A DNA stretch of 64,000 nt from Emcibacter sp. (GCF_963675455.1 NZ_OY776217.1:2528001-2592000), one strand, 5' to 3'; counted from the stretch's first letter, positions 24,464 through 33,970 are shown. Program-made: numbers and translations. The notes: generated by a model not told the origin, from the sequence alone.

Positions 24464-25423
24464 ATGACATCGTCTAATCTGTTTGGTCCGGACCAGCCGT
24501 CCGGCAATGCACTTCCGGAACAATTCGATATTTGCAAAATTCCAAAGTTCGAACTTTTTAAGCAAAGTTTCGCTCTGCCTTTTTCTGATATGAAGCTTTT
24601 ACTGTTGTCTGTCGGGGTATTTCTGGTGCCTATGCTGGTTTATTTTGCCGGATTGGTTCTTGCATCGGTGGTAGGACCGATAACCGCGGTTTTGGTTATT
24701 CCCCTTTTTATTCTGATGCTCATGGGCATGGGTGGTATCATGAATGAGTGGATACGAAAGGGTTTGGGATTCTCACAGAAATATCCGACAGGAATAAAAC
24801 GTTTCTACAGCGGCGTATGGGGCAATATCGGACGTTTGATCCTGATAGGGATTATAGGCGGGTTTTCCTCTTTAATCATATTTTTCCTGCTATCTGCAAT
24901 AATGACTAATTTTATGGGTGTTCACTTGTTTCCCACAGTAGGTGGTAAGCAGGAATTGCAGGTTATATTCAGGCAATTGTTTATATATGGCGCAGTAATG
25001 ACACTGATTTTTGCGTTTGTTCTCAGTTATATTTTCAGCCGTTTTGGTGTGGATCTTGTCACCGGCGCCATGAATGAGAAAAACAAACTTCAGGCACAGG
25101 AGCGGGTGCCCTTTGATGCAAAACTGAAGGGGATTTTTCTGCCGCTATCCGCGACTTACGTTCTGGCCTCCCTTCTGAGTGTCGGGATTTCCATGATCCC
25201 CGTAATGATCATGACATGGGAACCGCGAGCTGGTGTTTACCAAAGTCTGGGCGAGGCAGCGATGATAAAGAGCAGCCTGAGCTGGATTATGTTGCCGATC
25301 AGCCTGCTTAATATTCTGGTGTCATTTTATATTTTTGCCGTCTTTAGCAGTATGTTTGGCCTTGCTTTTCGCTACCGTTTCGGCCTGACAGACGAAATAC
25401 TGGAAGCCATTGATCGGAAGTAG
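24464..25423 (+). CDS. Multi-pass membrane protein of unknown function
   Basis: The 319-residue protein begins at ATG 24464, with GGGGGA five bases upstream; the TTG four codons earlier lies within that ribosome site. After a 45-residue soluble N-terminus there are about six membrane spans, starting with LLLLSVGVFLVPMLVYFAGL and a second pair near 65-90, then 125-150, 170-195, 230-255 and 280-305. Several Gly/Met-rich turns (LMGMGGIMNEW) are present. No family signature was recognised. The gene stands alone between two opposite-strand genes, and its stop is one base from the stop of xthA. Confidence 0.8.
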   Translation: MTSSNLFGPDQPSGNALPEQFDICKIPKFELFKQSFALPFSDMKLLLLSVGVFLVPMLVYFAGLVLASVVGPITAVLVIPLFILMLMGMGGIMNEWIRKGLGFSQKYPTGIKRFYSGVWGNIGRLILIGIIGGFSSLIIFFLLSAIMTNFMGVHLFPTVGGKQELQVIFRQLFIYGAVMTLIFAFVLSYIFSRFGVDLVTGAMNEKNKLQAQERVPFDAKLKGIFLPLSATYVLASLLSVGISMIPVMIMTWEPRAGVYQSLGEAAMIKSSLSWIMLPISLLNILVSFYIFAVFSSMFGLAFRYRFGLTDEILEAIDRK

Positions 25424-25424
25424 C

Positions 25425-26201
25425 CTATTCAGGCAAATCCAGTTCGCACCAGATCGGGGTATGGTCGGAGGCTTTTTCCTTCCCGCGCGGCTTACGGTCC
25501 ACATCGCAGGCCTTGAGCCTGTCTGCCGCCTGCGGGGACAGGAGAAGGTGATCGATACGCAGGCCGTTGTCCTTCTGCCAGGCGCCGCCCTGGTAATCCC
25601 AGTAGGTATAGTCGTGACCGCTGGGGTGAAAGGCGCGCAGGGCGTCAGTCAGGCCCAGGTTAACAAGGGTCCAGAACCTGTCCCGGCTTTCCGGCATGCA
25701 CAGGGCATCACTGGCAAAGCGGTCCGGTGCATAGCAATCTTCGTCCTTCGGGCAGACGTTATAGTCACCGCCCAGAACAAAGACCTCTTCGGTTTTCAGG
25801 AGTTTCTTCGCCCGTTTGATCAGGCGATCCATCCATTTGAGTTTATAATCGAATTTCTCGCCCGGCACGGGATTGCCGTTGGGCAGGTAGATGGCGGCAA
25901 CCCGGACGGTGTTGACGGTGGCTTCCAGATAACGGGCCTGTTCGTCACTTTTGTCACCGGGCAGGCCGACCATCACGTCTTCGATCGGGTATTTGGACAG
26001 GATGGCAACCCCGTTGTAGGTTTTTTGGCCGTGAGTCTCTACATTGTAACCCAGTTCCTCGATCTCCATGCGGGGGAAATTTTCGTCAACACATTTCAGT
26101 TCCTGGAGCAGGACCACATCTGGCTGAAATTCAGACAGCCATTCCACCACCCGGGGCAGTCGTGCCTTGACGGAGTTCACATTCCAGGATGCTATTTTCA
26201 T
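25425..26201 (-). CDS. xthA: Exodeoxyribonuclease III
   Basis: This Mg-dependent AP endonuclease/3'-5' exonuclease acts in base excision repair. The 258-residue protein has all landmarks of the family: IASWNVNSVKARL at the N-terminus, LLQELKC (metal-binding Glu), YNGVAILSK, GGDYNVCPKDED (catalytic Asp/Asn), and at the end the GLRIDHLLLS and SDHTPIWCEL motifs with the catalytic Asp-His. The ATG at 26201 is followed closely by the first conserved beta strand. It is preceded on the same strand by erpA (20 bases apart), so they may share a promoter. Confidence 0.96.
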   Translation of the reverse strand: MKIASWNVNSVKARLPRVVEWLSEFQPDVVLLQELKCVDENFPRMEIEELGYNVETHGQKTYNGVAILSKYPIEDVMVGLPGDKSDEQARYLEATVNTVRVAAIYLPNGNPVPGEKFDYKLKWMDRLIKRAKKLLKTEEVFVLGGDYNVCPKDEDCYAPDRFASDALCMPESRDRFWTLVNLGLTDALRAFHPSGHDYTYWDYQGGAWQKDNGLRIDHLLLSPQAADRLKACDVDRKPRGKEKASDHTPIWCELDLPE

Positions 26202-26220
26202 GAGTTATCCTAAACGGCGT

Positions 26221-26562
26221 CTATACAGCGAAAGAGGAGCCACATCCGCAGGCGGCTGTTGCATTGGGGTTTTTGACCACAAACATGGAGCCGGCGAGTT
26301 CCTCGACAAAGTCTACTTCAGAGCCGGTCAGATAGAGCAGGGACAGGCCGTCCACCAGCATGGTGACGCCATCCCGTTCGACCACGAGGTCGTCGTCTTT
26401 CTGGTCCTTGACCAGATTAAAGTCATACTGGAATCCGGAACAGCCACCGCCATTGACGGCGATGCGGAATTTCAGGTCCGGATTACCTTCCTTCTCGATC
26501 AATGTCGAGATCCTTTTTGCGGCACTGGCCGACAGTGTGACCGGTGTATCCAAGTTACCCAT
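26221..26562 (-). CDS. erpA: Iron-sulfur cluster insertion protein ErpA (HesB/IscA type)
   Basis: From ATG 26562 the protein has 113 residues, the normal A-type carrier length; a longer frame from 26724 adds 54 residues of unrelated sequence. The three cluster-binding cysteines are Cys41 (GGGCSGFQY), Cys105 and Cys107 (ACGCGSSF). ErpA passes [4Fe-4S] clusters to apoproteins such as those of isoprenoid synthesis and respiration. AGGACA precedes the start on the minus strand. It is divergent from the dgt gene, an order often seen in Alphaproteobacteria. ErpA and other A-type proteins are hard to separate by sequence alone; the gene position favours ErpA. Confidence 0.92.
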   Translation of the reverse strand: MGNLDTPVTLSASAAKRISTLIEKEGNPDLKFRIAVNGGGCSGFQYDFNLVKDQKDDDLVVERDGVTMLVDGLSLLYLTGSEVDFVEELAGSMFVVKNPNATAACGCGSSFAV

Positions 26563-26722
26563 AATAGTGTCCTGTTGCCCTGATTTTACATAACTTTTCG
26601 AGTTATCCGTTGTTACTATATGTAGGCTTCCTGAAAGAATTGTCAATATTCCAAAAAAAGCGGGAAATTGTCGTAAAAAGTCTGTAAGGTCGTGCAAACA
26701 GGGAACAGTAAAGCTTGACGTC

Positions 26723-27925
26723 ATGACTTCAGAATTCAGTCTTTTTAAGCCGCAAATGCAGTATGCCCCCTATGCCTGTCTTGCAGAAACCAGCCGTGGG
26801 CGTCTTTATCTGGAAAAGGAAACTGTAACGCGGTCTCCGTTTCAGCGGGATCGGGACCGGATTATCCACTCCAGCGCCTTTCGCCGGCTGAAACACAAGA
26901 CGCAGGTCTTCGTTTATCATGAGGGGGATTATTACCGGACCAGACTAACCCACTCCATCGAGGTCTCGCAGATTGCCCGTTCCATTGCCCGGGTGCTTGG
27001 GTTGAATGAGGAGATCACCGAAGCCCTGTCGCTGGTCCATGACTTTGGCCATACCCCCTTCGGTCATGCCGGGGAGGAGGCACTGGACGATCTGATGAAG
27101 CCCCACAGGGGATTTGATCATAATGCCCAGTCCCTGCGCATTGTCACCCGCCTGGAACGGCGCTACGGGGGCTTTGACGGACTAAACCTGACATGGGAAA
27201 CCCTGGAGGGGCTGGCCAAACATAATGGCCCTCTCTGCCGTGATGACGATATGTCCCATATCCATATTAATTTCCTTGAGTATAACAGGGAACATGATCT
27301 GGAATTGCATACCTATGCCAGCCTGGAGGCCCAGGTGGCGGCCATCGCGGATGATATTGCCTACAATAACCACGACATTGCTGACGGCCTCAGGGCCGAA
27401 CTTTTTACGATGGACGAAATCTGTGAAGTTCCCCTTGTCGCCGAGATTGTCAGGGAAGTGCGTGATACCTATGGCGACCTCGATGAAAGACGGTTTGATC
27501 ACGAAATCATTCGCCGGCTGATTAACCGCATGGTCAACGACATTCTGACGGAAAGCAGCAGCAGGTTGACGCAGCTCAGGCCCGAAAGTGTGAAGGATGT
27601 CCGCCAGGCGGGACGCCGTATGATTGCCTTTTCGGGGGAAATGAAACAGACGGACCGGGAGCTCAAGGTCTTCCTGATGCGCAACATGTATCGCCACTAC
27701 AAGGTCTGCCGCATGACCAGCAAGGCCAAAAGGGTTGTTCGTGATCTTTTTGCCCTGTATATGGAGGAACCCGAATGTTTACCCGAGAAATGGCAGGAAC
27801 GCTTGACTGATCTTGACGAACAGGATAGAGCCCGTCATATCGCTGACTTTATTGCCGGCATGACCGATCGCTATGCGCTTATGGAGCATAGAAGGCTTTT
27901 TGATATATCGATGTTTGAATTATGA
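26723..27925 (+). CDS. dgt: dGTPase-like HD-domain triphosphohydrolase
   Basis: The 400-residue protein belongs to the dGTPase-like family that cuts dNTPs to nucleoside and triphosphate. The N-terminal signature FQRDRDRIIHSSAFRRLKHKTQVF is present. The metal-binding HD set is seen as RLTHSIEVSQIAR and, near residue 107, HDFGHTPFGHAGE, and the last Asp as IADDIAYNNHDI. Archaeal and alphaproteobacterial members often prefer several dNTPs. The gene is divergent from erpA and overlaps argS by four bases (ATGA), the start of a long run of head-to-tail genes. Start ATG 26723 has a weak ribosome site. Confidence 0.94.
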   Translation: MTSEFSLFKPQMQYAPYACLAETSRGRLYLEKETVTRSPFQRDRDRIIHSSAFRRLKHKTQVFVYHEGDYYRTRLTHSIEVSQIARSIARVLGLNEEITEALSLVHDFGHTPFGHAGEEALDDLMKPHRGFDHNAQSLRIVTRLERRYGGFDGLNLTWETLEGLAKHNGPLCRDDDMSHIHINFLEYNREHDLELHTYASLEAQVAAIADDIAYNNHDIADGLRAELFTMDEICEVPLVAEIVREVRDTYGDLDERRFDHEIIRRLINRMVNDILTESSSRLTQLRPESVKDVRQAGRRMIAFSGEMKQTDRELKVFLMRNMYRHYKVCRMTSKAKRVVRDLFALYMEEPECLPEKWQERLTDLDEQDRARHIADFIAGMTDRYALMEHRRLFDISMFEL

Positions 27926-29673
27926 ATATTTACAAAAACTTGCAAAATAAAATTAAAGTAATAGTTGAGGGCCTGTCCGCGGCAGGAGATCTGCCGGAAG
28001 GGCTTGACCTGTCAAATATGACGCTGGAAAGCCCGCGTGATCCCTCGCACGGTGATATGGCCACCAATGTGGCCATGATCCTGACCAAACAGGCAAAGAT
28101 GAACCCCCGCCAGATTGCGGAAATGGTGGCGCCGAAAATGGAACAGCTGGAGGAAGTTTCCTCCGTCTCTGTGGCCGGACCGGGCTTTATCAATTTCTAT
28201 CTGAAGCCGGACTTCATTCTGGCCCAGGTTGGTGCCATTCTGTCCGCCGGGCAGGAATATGGCCGTTCTGACAGTGGCGCACAGGAAAAGGTCAATGTGG
28301 AGTATGTTTCCGCAAACCCGACCGGGCCCATGCACGTCGGGCATTGTCGGGGCGCCATTTTTGGCGATGCTCTGGCGTCTCTTCTGGATTTTGCCGGTTT
28401 CGACGTCACCAGGGAATATTACATCAATGATGCGGGTTCCCAGATCGATGTGCTGGCCCGTTCCCTTTACCTGCGCTACCGGGAGGCCCTGGGTCATGAC
28501 ATCGGCGAGATTCCACAGGGGCTTTATCCCGGTGACTATCTGGTCGCGCCGGGCAAGGCGCTGGCGGAAGAATGCGGTGATAAATGGCTTGATCGCCCGG
28601 AAGAGGACTGGTTGCCGTCTGTGCGTAAATTCGCGACCGATAAAATGATGGAAATGATCCGCGAGGATCTGGCCGTTCTGGGTATTCATCATGATGTATT
28701 TTTCTCGGAAAAGACATTGCATGAAAATGGCGGGATTGAGGAAGCGGTTGAGGAACTGCGCAAAAAAGGCCTGATCTATGAAGGTGTGCTCGAGCCGCCT
28801 AAAGGCAAGAAACCGGAAGATTGGGAAGAACGTCCCCAGCTTCTGTTCCGGGCCACGGATTTTGGCGATGATATCGACCGTCCCCTGCAGAAATCTGACG
28901 GCACCTGGACCTATTTTGCAGCTGATGTGGCCTATCATTACAACAAGGTGGGACGCGGTTTTTATAATATGATCGATGTCTGGGGCGCTGACCACGGCGG
29001 TTATGTGAAACGTGTCCAGGCGGCAATCAAGGCGATCACGGACGGCAAGGGTGAACTGGATGTGCGCCTGTGCCAGCTAGTCAACCTGCTGAAGAATGGC
29101 CAGCCTTATAAAATGTCAAAACGGGCTGGCACATTTGTCACCCTCAGGGATGTGGTTGATGAAGTCGGCAAGGACGTTGTACGCTTTATCATGCTGACCC
29201 GGAAGAATGACGCGGCGCTGGATTTTGATTTTTCAAAGGTGACGGAACAGTCGAAGGATAATCCGGTTTTCTATGTCCAGTATGCCCATGCCCGGGTTCA
29301 TTCCGTGCTCCGGAAAGCCGGTGAGGTTTTTGACGGGCTTGATGTGACCACGGAAAGTCTTGCCAAGGCGGATATTTCGTTACTAGGTGATGATGCAGAA
29401 CTGTCCCTGATCAGAAATATGACGGGGTGGCCGCGTCTGGTTGAAAGCGCCGCCCTGGCGCATGAACCGCACCGGATTTCCTTCTATCTTTATGACCTGG
29501 CTTCGGAATTCCATGCCCTGTGGAACAAGGGCAATGACAATCCGGGACTCAAGTTTGTGCTGGAGGAAAACCGGGAACTGACTCTGGCGCGCCTGGCCAT
29601 GATTTCAGCCCTTGCCAATATTGTCGCAACAGGGCTTAATATACTTGGTGTTGAACCGCTCAGGGAAATGTAG
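27922..29673 (+). CDS. argS: Arginyl-tRNA synthetase
   Basis: ArgRS charges tRNA-Arg with arginine, a class I enzyme that needs tRNA for amino-acid activation. The 583-residue protein has the N-terminal ArgRS-specific domain, the HIGH signature as PTGPMHVGHCRGA near residue 135, the KMSKS-type motif KMSKRAG near 398, and a C-terminal DALR anticodon-binding domain (YVQYAHARVHSVLRKAGE). Its ATG overlaps the stop of dgt. The SPOR-protein gene follows 35 bases later. All expected elements are present. Confidence 0.97.
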   Translation: MNIYKNLQNKIKVIVEGLSAAGDLPEGLDLSNMTLESPRDPSHGDMATNVAMILTKQAKMNPRQIAEMVAPKMEQLEEVSSVSVAGPGFINFYLKPDFILAQVGAILSAGQEYGRSDSGAQEKVNVEYVSANPTGPMHVGHCRGAIFGDALASLLDFAGFDVTREYYINDAGSQIDVLARSLYLRYREALGHDIGEIPQGLYPGDYLVAPGKALAEECGDKWLDRPEEDWLPSVRKFATDKMMEMIREDLAVLGIHHDVFFSEKTLHENGGIEEAVEELRKKGLIYEGVLEPPKGKKPEDWEERPQLLFRATDFGDDIDRPLQKSDGTWTYFAADVAYHYNKVGRGFYNMIDVWGADHGGYVKRVQAAIKAITDGKGELDVRLCQLVNLLKNGQPYKMSKRAGTFVTLRDVVDEVGKDVVRFIMLTRKNDAALDFDFSKVTEQSKDNPVFYVQYAHARVHSVLRKAGEVFDGLDVTTESLAKADISLLGDDAELSLIRNMTGWPRLVESAALAHEPHRISFYLYDLASEFHALWNKGNDNPGLKFVLEENRELTLARLAMISALANIVATGLNILGVEPLREM

Positions 29674-29708
29674 ACAGACAGACTGGAGTGCCGGAAAGGG
29701 GAATAATG

Positions 29709-30470
29709 ATGGCAGAGGAACGGAAGGAAAAATCATCTTGGCTGGAGCCTTTGCCGGAAGAATATGCCGGTGAGGAAAATATGACCAGCCGTCGTATGAT
29801 TATTGCTGCTATCACGGTTGTTGTGCTGGCGATCTTTGCCGGCGTTATCTGGTACAGTTATATGCAGGGTGCGGACAAGGGACCGGTGCCTGTGGTCCGG
29901 GCCGACAAGTCGGTGATTAAGGTCAAGCCGGACGATCCGGGTGGAATGAAAGTTCCCCATCAGGACAAGGAAATATTCGAGCAGGTGGCGGGCGCCGGAT
30001 CCGAAAAAGAGGAAGTTCTGGGGGCCAGTTCTGAAATCCCCATGGACCGTCCCTCCGTGGATGCACCCGCTGCCGGCGATTTGAATGTGGCGCTGCCGCC
30101 CAACCCGCCTGTCGAGGAGGGGGATGCGGAAGCAAAAACCGTCGCCGAGGCAGAACAAGCCGCAGAACAGATTTCCCCGGCAGCTTCGGCGCCGACACCC
30201 TCCGTGACGGAGCGCGAAACAGGGGATTTCATGATCCAGCTCGGCGCCTTCAGCCAACTGGCCAGCGCCGAAAAACTCTGGGCTAATTTGGCACAGAAAC
30301 ACGGTGACCTTCTTGCCGGACTGACGCCTGATTACATGGTTGTGGATCTTGGTGAGAAGGGGGTTCTCTATCGGGTGCGCGGCGGCAATATCGAAGATCG
30401 TGACGCGGCGGACAGGATCTGTGACCAGCTTAAAAAAGCTGGCCAGGGATGCATGGTGGTTAAAAAATAG
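29709..30470 (+). CDS. SPOR-domain inner-membrane protein
   Basis: The 253-residue protein has a cytoplasmic N-terminus, one membrane span (about residues 24-45, MIIAAITVVVLAIFAGVIWY in part), a long periplasmic linker rich in Ala, Pro and Glu, and a C-terminal SPOR domain from about 177 (FMIQLGAFSQLASAEKLWA) to the end. SPOR domains bind denuded glycan strands at the division septum. ATG 29709 has AGGGG seven bases before it and is preferred to the ATG one codon earlier or the GTG at 29688. The stop is followed at once by nagZ, which trims glycan-derived muropeptides, so the pair fits cell-wall remodelling. Confidence 0.9.
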   Translation: MAEERKEKSSWLEPLPEEYAGEENMTSRRMIIAAITVVVLAIFAGVIWYSYMQGADKGPVPVVRADKSVIKVKPDDPGGMKVPHQDKEIFEQVAGAGSEKEEVLGASSEIPMDRPSVDAPAAGDLNVALPPNPPVEEGDAEAKTVAEAEQAAEQISPAASAPTPSVTERETGDFMIQLGAFSQLASAEKLWANLAQKHGDLLAGLTPDYMVVDLGEKGVLYRVRGGNIEDRDAADRICDQLKKAGQGCMVVKK

Positions 30471-31499
30471 ATGCCTCGTCCGGTAATAACTGATTGTGAC
30501 GGCACCAGCCTGACCGAAGAGGAAAAATCCCTGTTCGGTGAACTGAAACCGTTTGGTTTTATTCTTTTCGCCAGAAACTGTGAGAGTCCGGAACAGGTCC
30601 GGGCGCTGACTGATGAAATGCGCGAAGTTGTGGGACGTGAGGATATCCCGATCCTGATCGACCAGGAAGGTGGGCGGGTGATCCGGCTTAATCCGGATAT
30701 CTGGCGAAAGCCGCCGCCGCCAAAGGTCTTTGCAGACCTTTATGATATTGACCCTGACCGTGCTGTCGAAGCCCTGTCCATAAATGCCTTCCTGATTGCT
30801 ATGGATCTTGCAGAACTGGGAATTACCATAGACTGTTTTCCCTTGCTGGATCTATTGTTTGAGGGTGCCCATAATATTATTGGCGACCGGTCATTCGGCT
30901 CTGACCCGGCAAAGGTAATTGCATTGGGGATTGCCGCCTGCGAGGGACTTTTGTCCGGCGGCGTGCTGCCGATGATCAAACATATCCCGGGCCACGGGCG
31001 AGCAAAAGTGGACAGTCATGAAGAGCTGCCGGTGGTTGATGCCTCCATCGAAGACCTGCGAAACCTGGATTTCGTTCCCTTCGAGGCCCTGTCGGGGATG
31101 GGCTGTGCCATGACGGCCCACGTAACCTATACCGCGATTGATGCTGAACATCCGGCGACCCTGTCGTCAAAACTGATCCGCCAGGTTATCCGCAAGGAAA
31201 TAGGTTTTTCAGGTGTTCTCTTTTCCGATGATATCAGCATGAAGGCCCTGAGCGGCACCGCCGCGGAAAATGCCAAAGCCGCCTTGCGGGCCGGCTGTGA
31301 CCTGGTGCTGCATTGTAATGCTTCCCTTGAAGAACGGGAAAAGGTGCTTAAATCCCTGTATGATTTCAACCCGACCAACGAAGCCTGGATAAGGGATGTT
31401 CTTGGCCGGCGCCGGATGCCCCGGGAAATTGACAGAAAATCCCTGCAGCTATGGCTCAATGAGGCCCTCGGCGACATGCTGGAAAAACGAGTAAACTAA
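30471..31499 (+). CDS. nagZ: Beta-N-acetylhexosaminidase NagZ
   Basis: NagZ (GH3) removes GlcNAc from 1,6-anhydro-muropeptides in cytoplasmic peptidoglycan recycling. The 342-residue protein has LIDQEGGRVIRL (substrate-binding), the mobile catalytic loop KHIPGHGRAKVDSH (170-183) with the catalytic His of family members, and the nucleophile Asp in FSDDISMKAL. No signal peptide is present. The start codon follows the previous stop directly, and the next gene begins right after its TAA, so expression is coupled along the operon. Length and motifs are complete. Confidence 0.95.
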   Translation: MPRPVITDCDGTSLTEEEKSLFGELKPFGFILFARNCESPEQVRALTDEMREVVGREDIPILIDQEGGRVIRLNPDIWRKPPPPKVFADLYDIDPDRAVEALSINAFLIAMDLAELGITIDCFPLLDLLFEGAHNIIGDRSFGSDPAKVIALGIAACEGLLSGGVLPMIKHIPGHGRAKVDSHEELPVVDASIEDLRNLDFVPFEALSGMGCAMTAHVTYTAIDAEHPATLSSKLIRQVIRKEIGFSGVLFSDDISMKALSGTAAENAKAALRAGCDLVLHCNASLEEREKVLKSLYDFNPTNEAWIRDVLGRRRMPREIDRKSLQLWLNEALGDMLEKRVN

Positions 31500-32183
31500 G
31501 TGTCACAGTTTTTTATCACCCTGAGCGTCTGGATCATTCCCCTGTTACTGGCCATTACCATGCATGAGGCAGCCCACGGCTGGGTAGCCTGGAAACTGGG
31601 GGATGACACGGCGAAGGTGCAGGGGCGGGTGACCTTTAATCCCCTGGCTCATATAGATCCCTTTGGCACAGTCCTTTTGCCGCTGCTGCTGCTTGTCATG
31701 CAGGTACCGTTTTTATTTGGTTATGCCAAGCCTGTGCCGGTTAACTTCCAGCGTCTGAAAAATCCGCGGACCGATATGGTGTGGGTGGCGCTGGCCGGAC
31801 CTGGGGCCAACATATTGCTGGCTCTGACTGGCGGGCTGTTGCTGAACCTCTATGGTTTTCTGCCGGAATTCATGGCGGAATGGTTTGGCCGCAACCTGGT
31901 GAACCTTATTCTGATCAATGCCATTCTGGCTGTTTTTAACATGCTGCCTTTACCACCGCTTGATGGCGGCCGGGTGGCGGTCGGGCTTCTGCCGGCCGGT
32001 CTGGCCCGGCCTCTGGCCCGGCTGGAACCTTATGGTATGATGATTCTGATTGGGCTGATTTTCGTTTTACCCATGATCGGGGCACAGTTGGGATTGAATT
32101 TCAATCTTGTTTTCGCCATTATAAAGCCCCTGGCTGAATTTATTGAAAGTCTGGCCCACTCGCTTTTTATATTACGAGGGTAA
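31500..32183 (+). CDS. Site-2 protease family zinc metalloprotease (M50)
   Basis: The 227-residue integral membrane protein has the zinc site HEAAH at residues 22-26 in the first span, and the third ligand motif NMLPLPPLDGGRV at about residues 145-157. About five or six spans are seen, without PDZ or CBS domains, so it is the small SpoIVFB/YwhC-like type. Its substrates are unknown. The start is GTG at 31500 immediately after the nagZ stop, and scpA starts right after its TAA. This position before scpA is common in Alphaproteobacteria. Confidence 0.93.
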   Translation: MSQFFITLSVWIIPLLLAITMHEAAHGWVAWKLGDDTAKVQGRVTFNPLAHIDPFGTVLLPLLLLVMQVPFLFGYAKPVPVNFQRLKNPRTDMVWVALAGPGANILLALTGGLLLNLYGFLPEFMAEWFGRNLVNLILINAILAVFNMLPLPPLDGGRVAVGLLPAGLARPLARLEPYGMMILIGLIFVLPMIGAQLGLNFNLVFAIIKPLAEFIESLAHSLFILRG

Positions 32184-32990
32184 ATGACAACCACTGGCGA
32201 CATCGGTTTTTACGATCAGACTGACCCTGCTTCTGCGGCGTCAGACAGGGATGAAACCGAGCGCCTTCTTCTGGATATCAAGGGCTTTGAAGGCCCGCTT
32301 GATGTTTTGTTGTCTCTATCCCGGACCCAAAAGGTCGATCTCAAGCAAATCTCCATTCTGGAACTGGTAGAACAGTATCTGGTCTTTATTACCGAAGCCA
32401 CGCGCCTGCGACTGGAAGTGGCGGCGGATTATCTGGTAATGGCCGCCTGGCTGGCCTACCTCAAATCCCGGCTTCTTCTTCCGGTGGAGGAAAATGACGA
32501 GGATATTTCGGCGGATGAGCTGGCAGCGCGACTGACCTATCAGTTGCAGCGGCTGGAAGCCATGCGGGAGGCCGCAGCCAAACTGATGTCCCGGGACCAG
32601 CTGGGACGGGATGTCTTTGCGCGGGGGGCGCCCGAGCCCGTCCATGTCACAAGAAATGCCAGTTATGAACTCAGCTTTTATGAGTTGTTGAAGGGATATG
32701 CTGAACACAAGATACGAAAATCCGTCTCCGATATCAGGATTCACAAACGCGAAGTCTTTACCCTTGATCAGGCCCTCGAGCGCCTTGGCGATATGATCGG
32801 CCTGACACTCGACTGGACATCACTGGAAGCCTTCCTGCCACCGGACCTGAAGAGCGGGGAGATGATCAAATCTGCCAAAGCCTCCCTGTTTACCGCAACG
32901 CTGGAGATGGCGCGGCAGGGCAAGGCGGAGATCGTACAGAAGCAGATATTCGGACCGCTGCTCATTCGCAGCAGGAGCAGGGAGGACTGA
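32184..32990 (+). CDS. scpA: Segregation and condensation protein A
   Basis: ScpA is the kleisin that bridges SMC heads with ScpB and helps chromosome condensation and segregation. The 268-residue protein has the conserved N-terminal region FEGPLDVLLSLSRTQKVDL (about residues 33-51), ISILELVEQYLVFI, and the acidic middle LPVEENDEDISADELAARL. The C-terminal winged-helix segment ends the protein (VQKQIFGPLLIRSR). It starts directly after the M50 stop and its TGA shares a base with the ATG of scpB. The smc gene itself is not in this window. Confidence 0.95.
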   Translation: MTTTGDIGFYDQTDPASAASDRDETERLLLDIKGFEGPLDVLLSLSRTQKVDLKQISILELVEQYLVFITEATRLRLEVAADYLVMAAWLAYLKSRLLLPVEENDEDISADELAARLTYQLQRLEAMREAAAKLMSRDQLGRDVFARGAPEPVHVTRNASYELSFYELLKGYAEHKIRKSVSDIRIHKREVFTLDQALERLGDMIGLTLDWTSLEAFLPPDLKSGEMIKSAKASLFTATLEMARQGKAEIVQKQIFGPLLIRSRSRED

Positions 32991-33586
32991 TGGAAAAACC
33001 GGAACAGATCAGGATTATCGAGGCACTGCTGTTTGCCAGCGACAGACCTCTTTCAGCCATTGCCCTGGCTGAATGTTTGCCGGAGGGCGCCAATGTCGAG
33101 CAACTATTGGCCGAAGTCAGAGAACATTACAGCCGGCGGGGTGTCAATCTTGTCGAGGTTGCCGGCAAATGGATGTTCCAGACCGCGCCGGATCTTGCCT
33201 TCCTGCTGCGCAAGGAAGTGGATGAAGAGCGCCGACTGTCCCGTGCCGCCATCGAAACCCTGGCCATTGTTGCCTATCATCAGCCGGTAACCAGGGCGGA
33301 TATCGAGGAAATTCGCGGTGTCTCCATGAGCAAGGGGACCCTTGACGTACTGATGGAGGCAAACTGGGTACGTATGATGGGCCGACGCCGCACACCCGGA
33401 CGCCCCATGACATATGGTACATCGGATCATTTTCTGGTTCATTTCGGCCTGGAAAGCGTCAAGGACCTGCCGGGGCTGTCCGAATTGAAGGCTGCCGGGT
33501 TCCTCGACAATGTCAACACGTCACGGCTCAATCTGCTGGAAGAAACGAAACCTACCGAGGAACAGCCGGAACTGCCCAATTCCTGA
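32990..33586 (+). CDS. scpB: Segregation and condensation protein B
   Basis: ScpB forms a dimer of two winged-helix domains and binds ScpA in the SMC complex. The 198-residue protein has the family start RIIEALLFASDRPLS and the core motif LSRAAIETLAIVAYHQPVTR with EIRGVSMSKGTLDVLM, then GRRRTPGRPMTYGTSD. Its ATG overlaps the scpA stop (TGATG), so coupling is tight. A gap of about 130 bases separates it from tatA, which may have its own promoter there. Confidence 0.95.
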   Translation: MEKPEQIRIIEALLFASDRPLSAIALAECLPEGANVEQLLAEVREHYSRRGVNLVEVAGKWMFQTAPDLAFLLRKEVDEERRLSRAAIETLAIVAYHQPVTRADIEEIRGVSMSKGTLDVLMEANWVRMMGRRRTPGRPMTYGTSDHFLVHFGLESVKDLPGLSELKAAGFLDNVNTSRLNLLEETKPTEEQPELPNS

Positions 33587-33719
33587 CCGGGTCCGGTTTA
33601 TTCGATGACAATTCGGGGGCACCGCATTTTTTTGTTGCTTTCCGGCAAGTTTTTATTGATTTTGAGCGCCAGCACCCTAGCTATAGAAGTCAGGGAACAG
33701 GTGCATTAGGAGAACAGGC

Positions 33720-33953
33720 ATGGGTTTAAGTATTTGGCAGATTTTGCTGGTTGCCGTTTTGGCGATCCTTCTTTTCGGTCGGGGGCGCATTTCCGATCTG
33801 ATGGGGGACGTGGCCAAGGGGATCAAAAGTTTCAAAAAAGGCATGGCCGAGGAGGAGGACGAAAACAACACACCCGAGCCTCCCAAGGTGATTGACCAGA
33901 AATCTGAGAAAGTCGTGTCCGAAAAAACATCGGAAAAATCTGAAAATAAATAA
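33720..33953 (+). CDS. tatA: Twin-arginine translocase subunit TatA
   Basis: TatA forms the protein-conducting part of the Tat system that exports folded proteins. The 77-residue protein has a short N-terminal span (WQILLVAVLAILLFG), the hinge GRGRISDLMGDVAKGIKSFKK with the amphipathic helix, and a charged tail. The FG-R pattern after the span is the TatA signature. AGGAGAACAGGC just before the ATG gives a good ribosome site. tatB and tatC follow directly. Confidence 0.95.
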   Translation: MGLSIWQILLVAVLAILLFGRGRISDLMGDVAKGIKSFKKGMAEEEDENNTPEPPKVIDQKSEKVVSEKTSEKSENK

Positions 33954-33970
33954 TTTCCGGGAATTTTCCA

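Noticed and set aside
26563..26724. Extended 54-residue N-terminus for ErpA
   Set aside because: It has no similarity to A-type carriers, overlaps the dgt start region, and the inner ATG has a ribosome site and the normal length.
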